A DNA stretch of 7,255 nucleotides. It comes from Synechococcaceae bacterium WBB_10_009 (GTDB lineage: Bacteria; Cyanobacteriota; Cyanobacteriia; PCC-6307; Cyanobiaceae). How positions within the stretch are numbered: position 1 is the first letter of the stretch; every line of letters begins with the position of its first letter. Where the stretch lies: positions 1 to 7,255 of the forward strand of contig RHBP01000085.1 of assembly GCA_010030955.1 (NCBI GenBank), read 5' to 3'. The translations under genes were made by a program, and so were the position numbers. This document shows, piece by piece, positions 6,050-7,255 of this stretch. The notes beneath the pieces were generated by a model that was not told the DNA's origin, made no database searches, and worked only from the letters and a program-made list of their open reading frames with translations.

Positions 6050-6753
6050 GGCTGCGAGCCGGCGCCGCTCTCCACCAGGCGCCCGTCGTGGAAGTGCACG
6101 ATCCGCTCGGCCCGGGCGGCCACATCGTGCTCGTGGGTCACCAGCAGGATCGTCATGCCCTGCTGCCGGTGCAGCTCGTCGAACAGGTCGAGCACCTCGG
6201 CGGTGGTGCGGGAGTCGAGCGCGCCGGTGGGTTCATCCGCCAGCAGCAGGTGCGGTTGGTTGATGATCGCCCGCGCCACCGCCACCCGCTGCTGCTGGCC
6301 GCCGGAGAGTTGGTTGGGTTTGTTGTGCAACCGGGTGCCGAGCCCCACCCGCTCCAGGGCCGCCATGCCCTGCCGCTCCCGTTGCTCCGCCGGCACGCCG
6401 GCGTAGACCATCGGCAGCATCACGTTTTCGAGGGCGGTGAGCTCCTGCAGCAGGTGGAACTGCTGGAACACAAAGCCCAGTTCCCGGTTGCGCAGGTCGG
6501 CGAGCTGGTCATCGCTGAGCTGCTCCACGGCGGTGCCATTGAGCCTGTAGCTACCGCTGCTGGGGCGATCCAGGCAGCCCAGGATGTTCATGGCGGTGCT
6601 CTTGCCGGAGCCGGAGGTGCCCATCACCGCCAGATACTCCCCCTGGTTCACGTTCAGGCAGAGGTCGTCGAGGGCGGTGACGGCCGTGTCACCACTGCCG
6701 TAGACCTTGCGCACGTGCTCCAGCTCGGCCACCAGCACCCCGGAGCCTGCCAT
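6046..6753 (-). CDS. ABC transporter ATP-binding protein, MacB/LolD/DevA type
   Basis: This is a 235-residue ABC ATPase with every motif intact: Walker A GTSGSGKST (45-53), Q-loop FVFQQF (94-99), signature LSGGQQQR (149-156), Walker B LLLADEPTGALD (169-180) and the switch histidine in VTHEHD (His207). The sequence MNILGCLDRPSSG after Walker A and the ADEPTGALD form are typical of the MacB/LolD/DevA group. These ATPases power a FtsX-like permease that extrudes or extracts lipids, glycolipids or peptides. No permease gene is present in the window. The start ATG shares one base with the ndhB stop (TGATG on the minus strand), which suggests translational coupling. The TAA stop overlaps the convergent M23 stop by 4 bases. 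The substrate is unknown; cyanobacterial DevA relatives export glycolipids, but that is only an analogy. Confidence 0.92.
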   Translation of the reverse strand: MAGSGVLVAELEHVRKVYGSGDTAVTALDDLCLNVNQGEYLAVMGTSGSGKSTAMNILGCLDRPSSGSYRLNGTAVEQLSDDQLADLRNRELGFVFQQFHLLQELTALENVMLPMVYAGVPAEQRERQGMAALERVGLGTRLHNKPNQLSGGQQQRVAVARAIINQPHLLLADEPTGALDSRTTAEVLDLFDELHRQQGMTILLVTHEHDVAARAERIVHFHDGRLVESGAGSQP

Positions 6754-7255
6754 CAGCCGATGGGCAGACCGCTGGCCGCCAGGGCCTTCTGCAGCATCGG
6801 CGTGCCCGCCACGGCGCCGTTGGCCCAGCCGAACAGGGGGTTGGAGAGGATGCCGCCCACGGCGGTCACCACCACGCAGGTCACCAGGGCCGCCCGCAGG
6901 GGCTGCAGGCCGGCCACGCTCCAGTTGACCTCCGGGTAGGCCTTCACCACATCGGAGGCCTCCTGGGGTTCCTTCACCACCATCATCTTGATCACCGAGA
7001 TGTAGTAGTAGATCGACACCACGGAGGTGAGCAGGCCCACCACCACGAGCAGGTATTGGTGGTCGGCCCAGCCGGCGAAGAAGAGGTAGATCTTGCCGAA
7101 GAAGCCCAGCATCGGCGGGATGCCACCGAGGGAGAGCAGGCAGAGGCTGAGGCCCAGGGTGATCAGCGGATCCTTCTGGTAGAGCCCGGCGTAATCGGAG
7201 ATGCGGTCGCTGCCGGTGCGCAGGGAGAACAGGATGATGCAGGCGAAGGCCCCCA
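6753..7255 (-). CDS. ndhB: NAD(P)H-quinone oxidoreductase subunit 2 (NdhB), C-terminal part
   Basis: The frame runs off the right edge, so only the last 166 residues, about a third of the protein, are present. NdhB is a proton-pumping antiporter-like membrane subunit of the NDH-1 complex in the thylakoid membrane, serving respiration, cyclic electron flow around photosystem I and CO2 uptake. The match is clear: FSLRTGSDRISDYAGLYQKD (9-28 of the fragment), LSLGGIPPMLGFFGKIYLF (40-58), LTSVVSIYYYISVIKMMVVK (75-94), then KEPQEASDVVKAYPE, and a last helix ending in GGILSNPLF (133-141). Membrane segments lie near 31-47, 66-92 and 121-137. The C-terminus (142-166) looks complete. A methionine codon at 7112 is internal and not the start. 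The ABC ATPase gene follows with a one-base overlap. Confidence 0.96.
   Translation of the reverse strand, partial: GAFACIILFSLRTGSDRISDYAGLYQKDPLITLGLSLCLLSLGGIPPMLGFFGKIYLFFAGWADHQYLLVVVGLLTSVVSIYYYISVIKMMVVKEPQEASDVVKAYPEVNWSVAGLQPLRAALVTCVVVTAVGGILSNPLFGWANGAVAGTPMLQKALAASGLPIG

Noticed and set aside
6046..6753. FtsE, with the convergent M23 protein as an EnvC-like partner
   Set aside because: The GTSGSGKST and MNILGCLD motifs fit MacB/LolD/DevA better than FtsE, no FtsX is adjacent, and the two genes are on opposite strands.
1..7255. Defence, phage, toxin-antitoxin or other accessory system
   Set aside because: Every gene is assigned to a core family, composition is uniform, and there are no integrase, transposase, direct repeats or attachment sites.

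Overview
The window is a very GC-rich, gene-dense piece of what looks like the core chromosome of a picocyanobacterium (Cyanobium or high-GC Synechococcus type). The strongest taxonomic evidence is the C-terminal third of NdhB, a subunit of the photosynthetic NDH-1 complex, together with a Vipp1/IM30-type PspA protein that has the C-terminal extension helix. Two copies of the cyanobacterial octamer GCGATCGC (HIP1) fit the same picture. No mobile element, phage gene, CRISPR array, tRNA or rRNA is visible. Nearly all of the sequence is coding.

Layout. (1) Bases 1-1221, plus strand: the 3' part of a membrane glycosyltransferase of the GT39/ArnT type, cut by the left edge. (2) Bases 1215-1772, minus strand: a DUF721 (DciA-like) protein with a C-terminal zinc-ribbon-like motif; its tail overlaps the end of the glycosyltransferase gene. 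(3) An 88-base divergent gap. (4) Bases 1861-6049, plus strand: vipp1/pspA, then a tightly packed run of thioredoxin, class I/II aminotransferase, biotin-protein ligase and secreted M23 (LytM) metallopeptidase. (5) Bases 6046-7255, minus strand: ndhB, cut by the right edge, followed directly by a MacB/LolD/DevA-type ABC ATPase. The ATPase gene ends inside the end of the M23 gene.

How the genes fit together. Vipp1 maintains thylakoid and plasma membranes. The four genes after it overlap by 14 and 4 bases or are separated by 2 bases, so they are probably co-transcribed and translationally coupled from the thioredoxin gene on. Their functions (redox, amino-group transfer, biotinylation of acetyl-CoA carboxylase, peptidoglycan cleavage) are housekeeping and do not form one obvious pathway. 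ndhB and the ABC ATPase share one base (TGATG), so they are probably co-translated although no functional link is known to me.

I found no convincing undescribed system. The points most worth a second look are the start of the M23 gene (no in-frame ATG; TTG start or a one-base indel), the zinc-ribbon tail on the DUF721 protein, the unassigned substrate of the aminotransferase, and the coupling of an orphan ABC ATPase to ndhB.
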